From: Aliiglaciecola sp. CAU 1673
GTDB taxonomy: Bacteria; Pseudomonadota; Gammaproteobacteria; Enterobacterales; Alteromonadaceae
Reading direction: 5' to 3'
DNA: 64,000 bases
Assembly: GCF_029223185.1 (NCBI RefSeq)
Contig: NZ_JARHUG010000010.1
Location: 62,001 to 126,000, forward strand
Part shown: one piece after another, positions 63,050-64,000 of the stretch
How positions within the stretch are numbered: the first letter of the stretch is position 1
Layout: every line of letters starts with the position of its first letter
Notes under the pieces: model-generated
Seen by the model: only the letters and a program-made list of their open reading frames with translations
Told to the model about the DNA's origin: nothing
Database searches by the model: none
Translations under genes and position numbers: made by a program

Positions 63050-63418
63050 GTTGTTATCCTGCCAAAAAGGCGCACGGCAGCCGGTTACGCATAGGCGCAA
63101 AGCCACAGAACCAGGCACAACCCGCACGACAAATATTTTTTAAACAAAAAGGAAAAACGCCCGGTAAGCCCTTAGGCGACTACCAGGAGACAGGCAGGAG
63201 CTTTCTATTCGTTAAACCACTCGGACAAATAGAAGCTTTCGTAATGATAGTTGGCCAGATTGGCCGCCTTTTTCAACATGATGCGAAAGTGTTCTCTTAA
63301 TACTTATTCGTTTTTTGATGTCAGTGCGCCGTTCTCACGCAGTTGACACTTTCTTAGAACTACCTTTAGCGTGCCAAGTTGTCAACAGAATTTTAACAAG
63401 ACAGAGAACGAGCTCAAC
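63050..63418. promoter_or_regulatory. Divergent regulatory region, receptor versus cyanophycinase-like gene
   Basis: A 369-base gap with no gene. Near the plus-strand gene, GTTGACA (63342-63348) and TGTCAAC (63380-63386) form an inverted repeat with arms 31 bases apart, an operator-like layout containing a TTGACA -35 box. Elsewhere a loose dyad (AGCTTTCTATT with AATAGAAGCT, about 63200-63237) may serve the receptor promoter. No single promoter can be fixed with certainty. Confidence 0.5.
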
Positions 63419-64000
63419 ATGCAAAAAACTTTCGCTTCAGGTGTTTTGGCCAGCCTTCTGCTATTTACAAACTTTGACGGCATTTGCAGTGATAACGCTG
63501 CCATTGAGCAGAATAATAACGACTTAAAAACAACAGAATATCAGATGATGTTAGTCGGTGGAGGACTCGCTACCTGTTCCAGTTTGAGTCCGTCACAGTG
63601 TCAAAAAGTGACATTTTCGAAGCAGGCCAAACACCAGAATCTTTACTCATTAACGCGCCAAGTAGTGGAATTTTGGCAAACAAGTGCCCTTTTTTCCGGC
63701 CTGAGCGAGCAACAAAAAAGCCAGATTCATGCACTCTTATCAGATATTTATGCAGATAAGAAAGAGCAGGTTGCGGATAAATCAACCTGGAGATCATGGT
63801 TGTCACCTTGGTTGAACGCAATGGATGCCGACCTGCCTGCTGCGCAATTTGGTGCCATCGAACAGTCTCTGTGGGACATGATGGAAGTCCGCCAAGCAGA
63901 TCAGCAAGGAGCCCGGTTTACAGAAGAAGTTGCCTTAAACGACAATAAAAACACAGAGTCGGCTGATCTTTACCGTCTATTTGTAAACCAAGCGGCGTTA
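63419..64000 (+). CDS. Secreted cyanophycinase-like protein (3'-truncated)
   Basis: The frame is open from the ATG to the window end (194 codons), so the 3' part is missing. A signal peptide (about residues 1-24, ASLLLFTNFDGICS) leads to LVGGGLATCSSLSPSQC, which resembles the start of secreted cyanophycinases (S51 serine peptidases) that split cyanophycin into beta-Asp-Arg. The catalytic Ser motif would lie further on and cannot be checked. It faces the receptor-carrier-dipeptidase operon, which independently suggests beta-aspartyl peptide use. The family assignment is moderate; a different secreted protein remains possible. Confidence 0.55.
   Translation, partial: MQKTFASGVLASLLLFTNFDGICSDNAAIEQNNNDLKTTEYQMMLVGGGLATCSSLSPSQCQKVTFSKQAKHQNLYSLTRQVVEFWQTSALFSGLSEQQKSQIHALLSDIYADKKEQVADKSTWRSWLSPWLNAMDADLPAAQFGAIEQSLWDMMEVRQADQQGARFTEEVALNDNKNTESADLYRLFVNQAAL

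Noticed and set aside
63570-63821. Minus-strand open frame of 83 codons
   Set aside because: Lies wholly within the plus-strand secreted protein gene, which has signal peptide and open frame to the window end; the antisense frame has no family pattern.
1-64000. tRNA, rRNA, prophage or IS elements
   Set aside because: No CCA-terminated cloverleaf, rRNA stretch, phage structural gene or transposase pattern was recognised; a dedicated scan would be needed to exclude small RNAs.

Overview
The window is a 64-kb stretch of chromosome from a Gram-negative, probably marine or brackish gammaproteobacterium of the order Alteromonadales (family Alteromonadaceae looks likely; the genus cannot be fixed from sequence alone). 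The evidence is the lolCDE - pilZ - mfd - csiV series, the folX/yfcH and ybbA/tesA/ybbP pairs, a GntR-prpBC-acnD-prpF operon, a TonB-dependent receptor, PEP-CTERM proteins and a FucP/GH3//GH1/GPH/LacI sugar locus. No rRNA, tRNA, IS element, prophage or CRISPR array was seen. Almost every gene is intact; only the first and last are cut by the window edges.

Layout. 0-5.4 kb: end of a MAPEG protein, a small parvulin, a membrane diguanylate cyclase, a VF530-type protein, an exported S41 peptidase with TPRs and an IMP-like subclass B1 metallo-beta-lactamase. 5.4-12.5 kb: a complete 2-methylcitrate (propionate) operon with its GntR repressor; copies of one palindromic repeat sit in three of its intergenic gaps, and three identical TTGTCGACAA palindromes lie at the regulator end. 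12.5-21.1 kb: an NTF2-like exported protein, a repeat-rich gap, then a divergent beta-glucan/beta-glucoside locus (GH3 lipoprotein and FucP-type transporter facing GH1, GPH symporter and LacI regulator) with a LacI-type operator in the divergent promoter. 21.1-38 kb: housekeeping and envelope genes (YciI, ArfB, a PlsC-like acyltransferase, PepSY/two-component system, AI-2E-family exporter, FolX, YfcH, the YbbA/YbbP ABC system and TesA, a pair of exported amidohydrolases, DusC). 38-39 kb: a visibly AT-richer islet with a ParD/RelE-type toxin-antitoxin pair and a FosA-like protein. 39-52.5 kb: LolCDE, PilZ, Mfd, CsiV, cobalamin adenosyltransferase, glutaminase, an oxidoreductase, a nitrilase-family amidase, MurI and YggL. 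52.5-57 kb: two PEP-CTERM proteins, one with a cohesin-like domain, beside a large secreted nuclease ending in a dockerin-like pair of calcium loops. 57.4-64 kb: isoaspartyl dipeptidase, YfcC-type transporter, TonB-dependent receptor and, divergently, the start of a secreted protein resembling cyanophycinases.

How the genes work together. Two scavenging modules stand out. In the first, the predicted partnership is that the secreted nuclease is held at the cell surface by docking onto a PEP-CTERM-anchored cohesin. In the second, a secreted cyanophycinase would release beta-Asp-Arg dipeptides, which the receptor and YfcC carrier would import and the isoaspartyl dipeptidase would split; one odd point is that this dipeptidase lacks the first His of its HxH metal motif. 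Both are inferences from domain content and adjacency. Two potential drug-modifying enzymes (B1 beta-lactamase and FosA-like) occur without any linked mobile element.
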